This document shows positions 36,067 through 47,222 of a DNA stretch of 64,000 nt, piece by piece (position 1 is the stretch's first letter; each line of letters begins with the position of its first letter). The stretch comes from Salipiger abyssi (GTDB taxonomy: Bacteria; Pseudomonadota; Alphaproteobacteria; Rhodobacterales; Rhodobacteraceae), in contig NZ_JAEKIS010000007.1 in the NCBI RefSeq assembly GCF_017311415.1, positions 124,001 to 188,000 of the forward strand, read 5' to 3'. Under the pieces are notes generated by a model. The model saw only the letters and a program-made list of their open reading frames with translations. It had not been told where the DNA came from and searched no databases. The position numbers were made by a program, and so were the translations under genes.

Positions 36067-38459
36067 GCAAGCAGATTCTGCGCGCGCCCATTGGCCAGTC
36101 GGCCCCCCGCGAACGCGCCCGCCGCTTCGCGACGGGCCGGGGGCGCTACACCGACGATGCCGCGTCGCTACGCGGGCTGCATGCGGCCTTCGTACGCTCG
36201 CCCATCGCGCGGGGCGACATCCTCGAGATCGACTGTGATGCCGCACGGGATATGGATGGGGTCGTTGCCGTTCTGACCCACGCCGATATCGCCGGGCGCT
36301 ACCGCCCCTGGCGGGCCGGTAATGCGCTATTGCCCGAGATGAAAGCGCCTGAGCAGCACGCGCTGCCGCCGTCCCGCGTGAACTATGTGGGCGAGCCGTT
36401 GGCGATGGTGGTTGCCACCAGTCGCGCCCTTGCCGAAGACGCGGCAGAGCAGGTCTTCGCCGACATCGACCCGCTTGACGCCGTCGCCGATATCGAGACC
36501 GCGCTCGCCCCGGATTCGCCGTTGATCCATGAAGACTGCGGCAGCAATCTTTGTGTATCGCTGACCTCTGGCAACGGCAAATTTGGCGCCGACTTCGAAG
36601 ATGCGGATCTTGTGATCGAAGATACGTTGGATTTCGGTCGCCATACGGCATGCCCGCTGGAAACGCGGTCCATGCTCGCCGAATACGACCCGGGAAGCGA
36701 AGTGCTGACCCTGCGCATCTCGCACCAGTGCCCGCATCAGTTGCAGGCGGAGCTGGCGAAGATCCTTGGGCTTGGCCAGCATCGGCTGCGGGTGATCTCC
36801 GAGGATGTCGGCGGGGCCTATGGACTCAAACAGCAGCTCTATCAGGAGGATGTCCTGGTCTGTCTTGCCGCGATGCAAACCGGTCGCCCGGTGCGCTTCG
36901 TCGCCGACCGGCTGGAAGCGTTTGCCAGCGACAACCACGCGCGCGAACATCGCGTGTCGGCCCGTATCGCGGTGAGGAAGGATGGCCGGATCACCGGGTT
37001 CGAACTTGACGACCTCTTTCCCATAGGGGCCTATCCACAATACCCGCGCACATCGCTGGGCGAGGGCAACCATGTTCTGCGCATGTCGGCGGCGGGTTAT
37101 GACATTGCCGATTTCCGCTCGCGGCTTCGGCTGCTGTTCCAGAACAAAGCGCTGATCGGGCACTACCGCTCGGTCGGGCACCCGGTCGCCTGCGCGATCA
37201 CCGAGCATATGGTCGACCGCGCGGCAGCGGCGCTGGGTCTTGCCCCCGAGACGATACGGCTGCGGAACTTTCTTTCCGATGACAGTTACCCGCGCGAGAC
37301 ACCGACCGGTGTGCATTTGCACTACCTGTCGCAGCATGCCTGCCTCGATCGCCTGCTTGCGGACATGGATATCGCTGCGCTGCGGAGCGAACAGGCGAAA
37401 CTGCGCGGGCAGGGCATTTGCCGCGGCATCGGCATCGCCAGTTTCGTGGAGCTGACCGGAACCGGCAACGGCTTTTACGGTCCCGGTGGCATCGACGTGA
37501 GCGGCCAGGACGGCTGTACGCTCAAGATGGAGCCTTCGGGCCATGTGCGCTGCATGCCAAGCGTCACCGATCAGGGTCAGGGCACCGATACCGGCATCGC
37601 GCAGATCGTCGCGTCGGTGTTGGGGCTGGAGGTGGCGGATATCCGCGTGCTGAGCGGCGACAGCGAGATCACGCCACATGGCGGCGGGGCGTGGGCCTCT
37701 CGCGGAATATCCACCGGGGGCGAGGCCGCCTGGCAGGCCGCGCAAACCCTGCGGGAGCAACTGCTCTTGGTTGCGGGACACCTGCATCAGCGCGACCCGG
37801 CAACGCTAGAGCTGACCGAAGGTCATGTCGTCGATGCGAGCGGCGCACAGATCACAACCATTTCCGAGGTCGCGCACATCTGTTATTTCCGCCACGATCT
37901 GCTGCCCGATGATATGCCGACCGAACTGATGGTCACCCGACATGCGGTTCCCAGGGCGCAGCTTTTCCAGGCCACCAATGGCATCCAGGCCGCTTACGTC
38001 GAGGTCGATACCGACACCGGGTTCACCCGGCTGCTGGGGCATTGGGTGGTGCATGATGGCGGCACGCTCATCAATCCCAAGCTTGTCGAGGAACAAATCC
38101 GTGGCGGTGTGGTGCAAGGGCTGGGCGCGGCCCTTCTGGAAGAGATCCGATACGACGAAGACGGGCAGTTGCTGACGGCGACAATGGCGGATTATCTGGT
38201 GCCGATGGCCTCCGATGTGCCGGATATCCAGGTCTCGCATGTGACCTCGGGCACCGCAGAGGGCGCGCTTGGCGCCAAGGGCGTCGGAGAAGCCGGCGTC
38301 GCCGGTGCCTCCGGCGCGGTCCTGAATGCGGTGAACGATGCGCTTGGGCCTTTCGGGGCGACGGTTCGGCAGATGCCGATCTCACCGCGCACGGTGCTTA
38401 CGGCACTTCGCGCCGCAGCGGCTTCTGCGACAACACCGCCGTTTGAGGACGCGCCGTGA
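36063..38459 (+). CDS. molybdenum hydroxylase catalytic subunit (xanthine dehydrogenase family)
   Basis: 798 aa. Binds the molybdopterin-cytosine/dinucleotide cofactor and hydroxylates a carbon next to ring nitrogen or an aldehyde, using water. Mo-cofactor motifs are GGAYGLKQQ (250-258), GQGTDTGIAQI and a KGVGEAG near the C-terminus, whose Glu743 is the probable catalytic base. At the CO-dehydrogenase active-site loop position this protein has HYRSVGHP (367-374) instead of AYxCSFR, so it is not a true CO dehydrogenase. Overlaps the small subunit and the asparaginase gene. The substrate is unknown; an N-heterocycle is plausible. Confidence 0.9.
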   Translation: MSKQILRAPIGQSAPRERARRFATGRGRYTDDAASLRGLHAAFVRSPIARGDILEIDCDAARDMDGVVAVLTHADIAGRYRPWRAGNALLPEMKAPEQHALPPSRVNYVGEPLAMVVATSRALAEDAAEQVFADIDPLDAVADIETALAPDSPLIHEDCGSNLCVSLTSGNGKFGADFEDADLVIEDTLDFGRHTACPLETRSMLAEYDPGSEVLTLRISHQCPHQLQAELAKILGLGQHRLRVISEDVGGAYGLKQQLYQEDVLVCLAAMQTGRPVRFVADRLEAFASDNHAREHRVSARIAVRKDGRITGFELDDLFPIGAYPQYPRTSLGEGNHVLRMSAAGYDIADFRSRLRLLFQNKALIGHYRSVGHPVACAITEHMVDRAAAALGLAPETIRLRNFLSDDSYPRETPTGVHLHYLSQHACLDRLLADMDIAALRSEQAKLRGQGICRGIGIASFVELTGTGNGFYGPGGIDVSGQDGCTLKMEPSGHVRCMPSVTDQGQGTDTGIAQIVASVLGLEVADIRVLSGDSEITPHGGGAWASRGISTGGEAAWQAAQTLREQLLLVAGHLHQRDPATLELTEGHVVDASGAQITTISEVAHICYFRHDLLPDDMPTELMVTRHAVPRAQLFQATNGIQAAYVEVDTDTGFTRLLGHWVVHDGGTLINPKLVEEQIRGGVVQGLGAALLEEIRYDEDGQLLTATMADYLVPMASDVPDIQVSHVTSGTAEGALGAKGVGEAGVAGASGAVLNAVNDALGPFGATVRQMPISPRTVLTALRAAAASATTPPFEDAP

Positions 38460-39451
38460 GCAAGATCGTCGTTCTGATAGCGACCGGAGGAACAATTGCC
38501 TCGACAGAGGATGCGACCGAGGGGGCGGTGAACGCCACCCTGTCCGGTGGCGATTTGCTGGCGCGCCTGCACGACAGGCCTGAGGGTGTTTCGATCCGTG
38601 AAGAGGCGTTTGGCACTCTGGGCAGCTATGCGCTCGATCTGGAGACGGTCCATCGTCTTTGCCGGCGCATCGCCGTAGCGCTTGAACAGCCCGAGGTGGC
38701 CGGTGTCGTGGTGACCCATGGCACCGACACCATGGAAGAAAGCGCCTATCTCTCCGACATTCTCGTAGCGTCCGAAAAGCCGGTCGTTTTCACTGGCGCG
38801 CAAAGACATGCCGGTGAACCGGACACGGATGGTCCGAGAAACATCGGCGATGCCATTCGATGCGCGGCAAGCGAGGCCCTGAAGGGCTGTGGCACCGTTA
38901 TCCTGTTCGAAGGCGATATCCATGCGGCGCGAGACGTGAGCAAGACCCACACATCGCGGGTCGATGCCTTCCGGTCGGCCGGTCTCGGCAAGCTGGGGGA
39001 AGTCGATGGTGGGGAGGTCTATCTTTATCGCCGGCCGATCCAAGGGGTACACATCGCTACGAAACGGCTGGAAAGCCGGATCGCGCTGATGCTGTTGGGC
39101 CTTGGAAGCTCTCCCGAATATCTGGATTTCTGTCTTCAGAACGGGACCAAGGCTGTGGTCCTCGCCGCCTTCGGCCGTGGAAATGCGCCACGCGGCTTTG
39201 CCGATGCGGTGCGGCGGCTGAGCACGCACAACATCCCCGTCATCGTGGCATCGCGCTGTCCCGAAGGGCGCACCTTGCCGGTATACGGGCGGGATTCGGG
39301 CGGCAGCTCTCTCGCCGCTGCGGGCGCATATTTCTCCGGGAGCCTGTCGCCAATCAAGGCACGTCTGTTGATGAGTGCTCTGCTGGGTGCTGGCGTGACG
39401 TCTGCCGAGTTGGCGACAAAATTTCGCGAAGCGGTGGGAACCCAGGTGTGA
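38456..39451 (+). CDS. asparaginase family amidohydrolase
   Basis: 331 aa. Type I/II asparaginases hydrolyse side-chain amides through two threonine-centred triads. Present: ATGGTIAST (first Thr near residue 13), VVTHGTDTMEESAY (second Thr/Asp), FTGAQRHAGEPDTDGPRN and Lys in SKTHTSRVDAF. Starts with GTG at 38456, overlapping the large-subunit stop (GTGA), so it is part of the TRAP/molybdenum operon. In this context it may act on an amide formed after ring opening rather than serve general asparagine use. Confidence 0.9.
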   Translation: MSKIVVLIATGGTIASTEDATEGAVNATLSGGDLLARLHDRPEGVSIREEAFGTLGSYALDLETVHRLCRRIAVALEQPEVAGVVVTHGTDTMEESAYLSDILVASEKPVVFTGAQRHAGEPDTDGPRNIGDAIRCAASEALKGCGTVILFEGDIHAARDVSKTHTSRVDAFRSAGLGKLGEVDGGEVYLYRRPIQGVHIATKRLESRIALMLLGLGSSPEYLDFCLQNGTKAVVLAAFGRGNAPRGFADAVRRLSTHNIPVIVASRCPEGRTLPVYGRDSGGSSLAAAGAYFSGSLSPIKARLLMSALLGAGVTSAELATKFREAVGTQV

Positions 39452-40085
39452 GATGCTACTGCGTTGTCAGAGCGTATTTCGTTGGTCGGGTGTCGTTTCT
39501 CGGAGTATTCGGTAGATCAGGAGCTTTTTCGTGGCGCGTGGCCCCGTTCGGTTTCGGTTTGAGTCGTGCGGCGGCGCTCTGATGCTGCAACCGGCGTTTC
39601 CGGGCCTGTCAGGAGAAGGCTCGCGCGAGGCAGTGGGCTTGGGTCGCAATCTTTGATGACCGGGCGCAGCCTCTCGGCCGGTGCAAACGTCCAGAAGAAC
39701 CGAGCCGCCGCTCTCTTCGGGGGGCGTCAGCCCGTCGCGGCATCAGGTGTTCGTTCGGCGACCGGTTCGAATTCCTCTGGCGGTACCTCATTTCGGGCTT
39801 TCAGCAGGCGGATCTGCGCGCGGCGCTTCGGCAACGCAACGTCGCCACCCAAGCCCTGCCGCAATCGGTGCGCTCGGCTGGGGCCGATGCACGGGGTCCG
39901 ATCCGGCAACGACGAGGGCAGGGACCGTCAATCTCGCCCTTGGCTACTGACCCTCATCCCGATCGATGCCCGGCGACGCCGAGACAACAACATGGTTTGG
40001 ATTTTCTGTACCATAGCATAAGATCATATCGTTTTTTTAAACGTATTTCCTCCGCTAGCCTACGTGCAAACGCATAGGAGGCTGC
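39452..40085. other. intergenic region without recognisable gene
   Basis: 634 bases. Several open frames of 60-150 codons occur on both strands but have Arg/Pro/Ser-rich, shadow-like composition and no motif. AT-rich promoter-like sequence (a T-run and AAACGTATTT) lies at 40020-40060, followed by AGGAGG for the next gene. Possibly decayed DNA at the end of the catabolic island. Confidence 0.35.
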
Positions 40086-41033
40086 ATGTCGGAAGGATCG
40101 GGAACTGTTATTCGAGGGCTTGGTTGGGCGCTTGTCGCGGTCACGGTCTGGTCGGGCTCGCTGGTAATGCTGCGGTTCGGCGTGACGACGAGCCTCAATG
40201 CCTACGATCTGACCATGCTGCGCTTCGCCGTCGCCGCGCTGATCCTCGCGCCGGTGGCGCTGCGGCGCGGCAGCGGCAGCGACCGGTTGGGCTGGGCTGG
40301 CCTCCTGGGCATGGTGCTCAGCTTTGGCGCGCCTTACGTGCTGCTGATCGCCCTCGCCATGCAGACCGCGCCGGCTGTGGCGGCTGGGGCGCTCAACCCC
40401 GGCGTGATGGCCATCGTTTCGGTGCTGCTGGGGCGGCTGGTCCTCGGCAGCCGTGTAGAGGGGATTCGCTGGGCCGGGCTGGCGGCGACCGGCGCCGGGA
40501 TCTTTGTCGTCGTCGCTGGTGCGGGGGATGCGTTGACGCCGGGCCATGCCATTTTGGCCGTCACGGGGGTTTTCTGGGCCGTCTACGCGCTGATCGTCCG
40601 CCGCGCCGCCGTTCCGGCACTCAATGCCACGGCGCTGGTCGCAACCGGCTCGGCGCTGCTGTTTCTGCCGATTTATGTATTGGGCCTGCCCAAGCAGGTG
40701 TTCGCGGCGCCGCTGGCAGATATCGCCGTACAGGCCGGGTTTCAGGGCGTTTTTGTGAGCATCGTCGCCATCTATGCCTTCAACCGCTCCGCAGAGCTGC
40801 TCGGGGCGGTCGCTGCCGCGACCCTGCCGGCGCTGATCCCTGTGCTGACGCTCGGCTTCGGCACCGTTCTGCTCGGCGAGCCGGTCAGCGGCGTGGAGCT
40901 GGGCGCGGCGGCGCTTATTACCCTCGGGCTGGTGCTGATCCTGGCGGGCGCTCCGGCGGCGCGCTGGCTGTCGCGGCGCCGCACGCCGAAGGCGTGCTGC
41001 ATGCCGGGCGGCGCGGCGAGCGGTGGCAACTAA
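40086..41033 (+). CDS. EamA/DMT family transporter
   Basis: 315 aa, ten hydrophobic segments in two EamA repeats, as in RhaT/YdcZ/RarD-like drug and metabolite exporters. The C-terminus GEPVSGVELGAAALITLGLVLI is typical of the second repeat. The ATG is preceded by a strong AGGAGG four bases upstream. The C-terminal tail is basic and Cys/Gly-containing. Substrate unknown; likely export of an amino acid or metabolite. Confidence 0.88.
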   Translation: MSEGSGTVIRGLGWALVAVTVWSGSLVMLRFGVTTSLNAYDLTMLRFAVAALILAPVALRRGSGSDRLGWAGLLGMVLSFGAPYVLLIALAMQTAPAVAAGALNPGVMAIVSVLLGRLVLGSRVEGIRWAGLAATGAGIFVVVAGAGDALTPGHAILAVTGVFWAVYALIVRRAAVPALNATALVATGSALLFLPIYVLGLPKQVFAAPLADIAVQAGFQGVFVSIVAIYAFNRSAELLGAVAAATLPALIPVLTLGFGTVLLGEPVSGVELGAAALITLGLVLILAGAPAARWLSRRRTPKACCMPGGAASGGN

Positions 41034-41084
41034 CGCCGCCAGCCCATCCAGGGCCGACTGCCGCAGCGGCGCCCTTGCGGCCGT

Positions 41085-41438
41085 TCATTTGTCGCAGCGC
41101 AGGCGGAAGAAGGTGCCGGTGCCTGCCGTCGCCGCGATCTCGGCAACGTCACAGCCACGGCGGCGCGCGATGCCCGCGATCACGCCGCGCTCACGGCCGG
41201 GAGCAAGAGCCGTGGCATCCGGCGCGTAGGCCATGCCGTCGTAGCGGCGCTCTCCCTGGCTGAACTGCGGTGCAGAGAGGAAATAGATCCAGCGCTTGTC
41301 GAACGCGCGTTCGCGCACCTGAAAGGGCGCTTCCGCCTCCAACTCACAGATGCGTTTCGGCGCTTGGCAGCCGGCCTGTGCCGGCGCCGCCAAGACCAGC
41401 GCCAGCGCGGCCGCTCCGAAGAGGCGCCAGTGGCTCAA
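41085..41438 (-). CDS. small exported protein of unknown function
   Basis: 117 aa. Starts with TTG at 41438, overlapping the tyrS stop (TTGA), which gives an immediate signal peptide ([22 protein letters not shown]). The mature part has four cysteines (24, 31, 96, 115) that could form two disulfides, and ends TFFRLRCDK. No family recognised. Translational coupling to tyrS suggests it is a real gene rather than chance, but no function follows. Confidence 0.65.
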   Translation of the reverse strand: MSHWRLFGAAALALVLAAPAQAGCQAPKRICELEAEAPFQVRERAFDKRWIYFLSAPQFSQGERRYDGMAYAPDATALAPGRERGVIAGIARRRGCDVAEIAATAGTGTFFRLRCDK

Positions 41439-42685
41439 GCGAGTTTCACCAGCGCGTGGCGCTTCTTGCCCGCCGAGAGCTTCACCGGCGAGGCCAGTGC
41501 GCCCGCATCCAGCATCAGACCGGCATCGGTGAGCGGTGCGTCGTCGATCCGCGCGCCGTTTTCGGCGATGAGGCGCTTGGCCTCCTTGCCGGATTTTGCC
41601 AGACCCGCCCGCACGATGACCTGCACGATGGAGATGCCGGTGCCGATCTCTTCCGCCGTGAGTTCCAGCGTCGGAAGGTCGTCGCCCACGCCGCCCTTTT
41701 CGAAGACCTCTCGCGCGGTGGCTTCCGCCGCCGCCGCCGCATCGGCGCCGTGGCAGAGCGTGGTCACCGCGTTGGCCAGCGCGATCTTGGCCGCGTTGAT
41801 CTCGGAGCCAGCCAGCGCGCCGAGGCGTTCGCACTCGTCAATCGGCATCTCTGTATAGAGCTTCAGGAAGCGGCCCACATCTGCATCGGTGGTGTTGCGC
41901 CAGAACTGCCAGAACTCGTAAGGCGAGCGCATATCGGCATTCAGCCAGACCGCGCCGTCCTGCGATTTGCCCATCTTCTTGCCGTCAGAGGTGGTCAGCA
42001 GCGGCGAGGTGAGGCCAAAGATCTCAGTATCGAGCACCCGCCGGGTGAGATCGATCCCGTTGACGATATTGCCCCACTGGTCCGAGCCGCCCATCTGCAA
42101 CAGGCAGCCGTAGCGGCGGTTCAGTTCGAGGAAATCATAGGCCTGGAGGATCATGTAGTTGAATTCCAGGAAGCTCAGCGACTGCTCACGATCCAGCCGC
42201 GATTTCACCGATTCAAACGACAGCATCCGGTTGACCGAGAAATGCCGCCCGATATCGCGCAGGAAGTCCAGATAGTTGAGCCCGTCGAGCCATTCGGCGT
42301 TATTGAGCATCAGCGCCGGGTTCCCGGGCCGCTCGTAATCGACATATTTGGCAAAGACCTGCTTGATGCCGTCGATATTGTCGTCGATCTGTTCCGGCGT
42401 CAGCAGCGGGCGCTCGTCGGCGCGAAAGCTCGGATCCCCCACCTTGGTGGTGCCGCCGCCCATGAGGGTGATCGGCTGGTGACCGGTCTTTTGCAGCCAG
42501 CGCAGCATCATGATCTGGATGAGCGAGCCCACATGCAGCGATTTCGCCGTGGCGTCGAACCCGATATAGCCCGGCACCACCCCCTTGGTCAGCGCCTCGT
42601 CAAGGCCCTGATAATCGGTGCAATCGGCAAGAAAGCCACGCTCGATCATGACTTGCATGAAATCCGATTTGGGATGGTAGGTCAT
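41435..42685 (-). CDS. tyrS: tyrosyl-tRNA synthetase
   Basis: 416 aa. Charges tRNA-Tyr. Class I signature HVGSL (HIGH-like) in [20 protein letters not shown] in [11 protein letters not shown] (the KMSKS loop), and [11 protein letters not shown] in the tyrosine site. The C-terminal S4 RNA-binding domain is seen at [19 protein letters not shown]. The start at 42685 is divergent from anmK. Confidence 0.96.
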   Translation of the reverse strand: MTYHPKSDFMQVMIERGFLADCTDYQGLDEALTKGVVPGYIGFDATAKSLHVGSLIQIMMLRWLQKTGHQPITLMGGGTTKVGDPSFRADERPLLTPEQIDDNIDGIKQVFAKYVDYERPGNPALMLNNAEWLDGLNYLDFLRDIGRHFSVNRMLSFESVKSRLDREQSLSFLEFNYMILQAYDFLELNRRYGCLLQMGGSDQWGNIVNGIDLTRRVLDTEIFGLTSPLLTTSDGKKMGKSQDGAVWLNADMRSPYEFWQFWRNTTDADVGRFLKLYTEMPIDECERLGALAGSEINAAKIALANAVTTLCHGADAAAAAEATAREVFEKGGVGDDLPTLELTAEEIGTGISIVQVIVRAGLAKSGKEAKRLIAENGARIDDAPLTDAGLMLDAGALASPVKLSAGKKRHALVKLA

Positions 42686-42749
42686 GGGAGATCCCTCTTA
42701 TAGTTCAGGGGTTCCTATAAGGGTGGGGCGCGAAGAGGTGAAGGGTAAG

Positions 42750-43838
42750 TTGACGGAAGCGCCGGTCTGGGCGCTGGGGGCGATGTCGGGCACGTCGCTC
42801 GACGGGGTGGACGCGGCATTGGTTCTGACCGACGGCCACAGAATTTTCGAATTCGGAGACAGTGGTTACCGGCCTTACACGCCGGACGAGCGCGCGGTGC
42901 TGAAAGCGGCGCTGGGGCGCTGGCAGGAAGACGACGTCTCCGAGGCCTTGGAGGTGGTGCAGCGCGCGCATGAGGAGCTGCTGGCGCAGTTTCCCCAGGC
43001 GGAGCTCGTGGGGTTTCACGGCCAGACGCTGGCGCATGAGCCGCAGGGGCGGGGCACGCATCAGCTCGGCGATGGCGACGCGCTGGCCGAGCGGCTGGGG
43101 CGTGACGTGGTCTGGGATTTCCGCTCGGCGGATGTGGCGCTTGGCGGCGAGGGCGCGCCGCTGGCGCCGTTCTTCCATTTCGCCTGTGCGCAGTGGATGA
43201 AGGCGCGCGAACCGGTGGCGTTTCTGAATCTTGGCGGGGTGGGCAACCTGACCTGGGTCGATCCGCTCTGGCCGAAACCCGAGGTCGAGGGCGCGCTGCT
43301 GGCGTTCGATACCGGCCCGGCCAATGCGCCGCTGAACGATCTGGTGGCCGAGCGGCTGGGGCTCGACTGCGACCGCGACGGCGCGCTGGCGTCGCGTGGG
43401 CGGGTCGTGGAGGGCGCGCTGGAGCTGTTCCTGGAAGAGGCCTATTTCCGCAAGATGCCGCCGAAATCCCTCGACCGGGACGATTTCGCACTGATGCTGG
43501 ATCTGGTGCGCGAGCTCTCCGATGCCGACGCGGCGGCGACGATGACGGCGATGGCGGCGGCGGCGGTGATGCAGGGGCTGGAGCATTGCCGCAACCAGCC
43601 GTCGCGGCTGTTGGTCACCGGCGGCGGGCGCAAGAATCCGGTGATGATGGCGATGCTCGCGGCGGGGCTCGACTGCCCGGTGGAGCCGGTGGAGGCAGTC
43701 GGGCTCGACGGCGACATGCTCGAGGCGCAGGCCTTTGCCCATCTCGCGGTGCGGGTGATGCGCGGGCTGCCGATCTCGGCGCCGGAGACGACGGGCGTGG
43801 CCGCGCCGGTGAGCGGCGGGCGGATCAGCCGGGTGTGA
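42750..43838 (+). CDS. anmK: anhydro-N-acetylmuramic acid kinase
   Basis: 362 aa from the TTG at 42750 (E. coli AnmK is 369 aa). Converts anhydro-MurNAc from cell-wall recycling to MurNAc-6-phosphate. N-terminal ATP site [14 protein letters not shown], then [44 protein letters not shown] and [10 protein letters not shown]. The TTG lies behind GAGGTGAAGGG; GTG at 42738 or 42723 are alternatives. An ATG at 42684 is in frame but would overlap the tyrS start and leaves no room for promoters, so it was not used. Confidence 0.9.
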   Translation: MTEAPVWALGAMSGTSLDGVDAALVLTDGHRIFEFGDSGYRPYTPDERAVLKAALGRWQEDDVSEALEVVQRAHEELLAQFPQAELVGFHGQTLAHEPQGRGTHQLGDGDALAERLGRDVVWDFRSADVALGGEGAPLAPFFHFACAQWMKAREPVAFLNLGGVGNLTWVDPLWPKPEVEGALLAFDTGPANAPLNDLVAERLGLDCDRDGALASRGRVVEGALELFLEEAYFRKMPPKSLDRDDFALMLDLVRELSDADAAATMTAMAAAAVMQGLEHCRNQPSRLLVTGGGRKNPVMMAMLAAGLDCPVEPVEAVGLDGDMLEAQAFAHLAVRVMRGLPISAPETTGVAAPVSGGRISRV

Positions 43839-43851
43839 GATTGTGCGGGTG

Positions 43852-44064
43852 GCGGTGGGCAGGATTGCCCACCCTACAGGTACTCTGCTGTGTCGCACGC
43901 GACCGGGCGCCTTGCTCCGGGCCAGAGCTGTGGGGAGCGTGCAAAGACGACAGTCGCCCTGGCGACCGGCGAGGCCCCGGATCAGGTCCGGGGCAGGTTT
44001 TTCTGAGGGTTTTGGCGGCGCGCTGCGACCCGCCTCGCGTAGGGTGGGCAATCCTGCCCACCGC
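43852..44064. mobile_element. 213-bp MITE-like element with 26-bp terminal inverted repeats
   Basis: The left end (43852-43877) and right end (44039-44064) are exact reverse complements over 26 bp, each itself a hairpin with GTGGGCA and TGCCCAC arms. Between them lie about 160 bp with no gene, including another palindromic segment around 43974-43994 (CCCCGGATCAGGTCCGGGG). Located between anmK and uup. A related single end is at 22162-22185. Structure fits a small non-autonomous element; target duplications were not identified. Confidence 0.6.
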
Positions 44065-44140
44065 ACCCCAACCGTCAACTGCACACTCCCGCAGCGACCG
44101 CCCCTTGACGCGCCGCGCGTCCCGACATAGCGCATCGGAC

Positions 44141-45964
<1,824 letters not shown>

Positions 45965-45982
45965 CCCGCCGGGCCGGGCGCA

Positions 45983-46027
45983 CAAGAGTTTTCAAAAACT
46001 CTTGCAACGTCCTTCGAAGGACGTTGC
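45983..46027. repeat. 45-bp double palindrome, copy 2
   Basis: Two adjacent palindromes: 45983-46004 (arms CAAGAGTTTT, one central mismatch) and 46004-46027 (perfect, centred CCTTCGAAGG, arms GCAACGT). Same lengths as copy 1 but in opposite orientation. Located between the convergent ends of uup and the AbrB-like gene, where it may act as a two-way terminator. Confidence 0.88.
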
Positions 46028-46035
46028 GGGCGGAC

Positions 46036-47115
46036 TCAGCCCTCGGACAGGTTCACATGCCGTTCGGCGAGGCTCATGAAGCCCACAGTGAACAGGATCC
46101 GCACCACATGGTGCAGACTCACCAGCGCCGGATTGGCGGCGAGGCTGAGCGCCACCACCGACATCTCGGTCACCCCGCCCGGCGAATAGGAAATCATCAG
46201 CAGCAGGAAGGGCACGCCGGTGACATGCGCCAGCACCGTGGCAAAGCCCGCCCCCAGCAGCAGCATGAACAGCACCGAGGTCACGCTCAGCCCCAGCGAC
46301 CGGCGCAGCATCGTCAGGCTGATGCCGGAAAACCGCATCCCCAGCGACACGCCCACCACCACCTGCGCGCCGGCGATCAGCCAGAACGGCAGGTGCAGGT
46401 CCACGAGCCCGGTCGCGGTCAGCGCCCCCGAGAGCAGCAGCGGCCCGGTGATCTGTGCCGCCGGCAGGCGGATCACCTGTCCCAGCGCCAGCCCGGCCGC
46501 TGCGGCGATGACGATCAGCACCAGCGCCAGCGGCGTCACGGGCTCTGCCGCGCTGCCGCCGAATCCTGCCGCGCTGCCCACCGGATGCCCCACCCAGAGC
46601 GACAGCGCCGCCGGCACCAGCGTCACCACGAGGATGATCCGCAGGAATTGCTGCACCGTGAGCTGCGCCGGATCGGCGCCGGCGCGCTCGCCCATCACCA
46701 GGCTCTCCATCAGCCCGCCCGGCGTGCCGGAATAATAGGCGGTGGCGCGATCGAACCCGCCGAGCCGCCGGTAGATCAGGTAATTGCCGCCATGCGCCAG
46801 CATCACGAAAACCGCCAGCATCGCCAGCGTCAGCAGCATGTCGCCCGCCACGTCCAGCAGCTCGGGCTTGACCTGCGTGCCGATCATCACGCCGATGAGC
46901 CCGATGCAGAGCGTGCGGAACCGCATGGGAAAGCTGTAATCGCGCAGCGCCCCGTCCTGGAAAAACGCGATGGCAAGCCCCGAGCTTGCCAGACTGCCCA
47001 GCATGAAGGGCATCGGCAGGTGCAGCGCCTTGGCCAGCAGGCCGCTCAGCCCGCCGCAAGCGAGCAGCAGAAGGGTGAGACCGATGGTGCGGAGGGTCAG
47101 CGTGGCGCCAAACAT
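46036..47115 (-). CDS. AbrB-type membrane protein
   Basis: 359 aa with about ten membrane helices. Belongs to the family misnamed AbrB transcriptional regulators: two repeats of the membrane AbrB duplication, each with a PGG motif (YYSGTPGGLMESL and ISYSPGGVTEMSVVALSL). E. coli AbrB-like members are integral membrane proteins. Possible transporter or regulator of unknown function. Start ATG at 47115. Confidence 0.85.
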   Translation of the reverse strand: MFGATLTLRTIGLTLLLLACGGLSGLLAKALHLPMPFMLGSLASSGLAIAFFQDGALRDYSFPMRFRTLCIGLIGVMIGTQVKPELLDVAGDMLLTLAMLAVFVMLAHGGNYLIYRRLGGFDRATAYYSGTPGGLMESLVMGERAGADPAQLTVQQFLRIILVVTLVPAALSLWVGHPVGSAAGFGGSAAEPVTPLALVLIVIAAAAGLALGQVIRLPAAQITGPLLLSGALTATGLVDLHLPFWLIAGAQVVVGVSLGMRFSGISLTMLRRSLGLSVTSVLFMLLLGAGFATVLAHVTGVPFLLLMISYSPGGVTEMSVVALSLAANPALVSLHHVVRILFTVGFMSLAERHVNLSEG

Positions 47116-47222
47116 GGCGCGACATAAGCGGAAGCGCGCGGGATGTGCAACGGGCGCCGGGCGTTTTCCGCAGCACCTGTGTTGCGCTTTCCGCCGGTGC
47201 CGATCCGCCCTAGATAAGCCCC

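Noticed and set aside
36063-38459. True CO dehydrogenase large subunit
   Set aside because: The CO dehydrogenase loop AYxCSFR is absent; HYRSVGHP is found, so it belongs to the wider hydroxylase family.
39566-40021. Possible genes in the gap after the asparaginase gene
   Set aside because: Open frames on both strands have no motif, no ribosome site and biased composition.
42684-42749. anmK starting at ATG 42684
   Set aside because: That codon overlaps the divergent tyrS start and would leave no promoter space; homologous sequence begins about 25 codons later.
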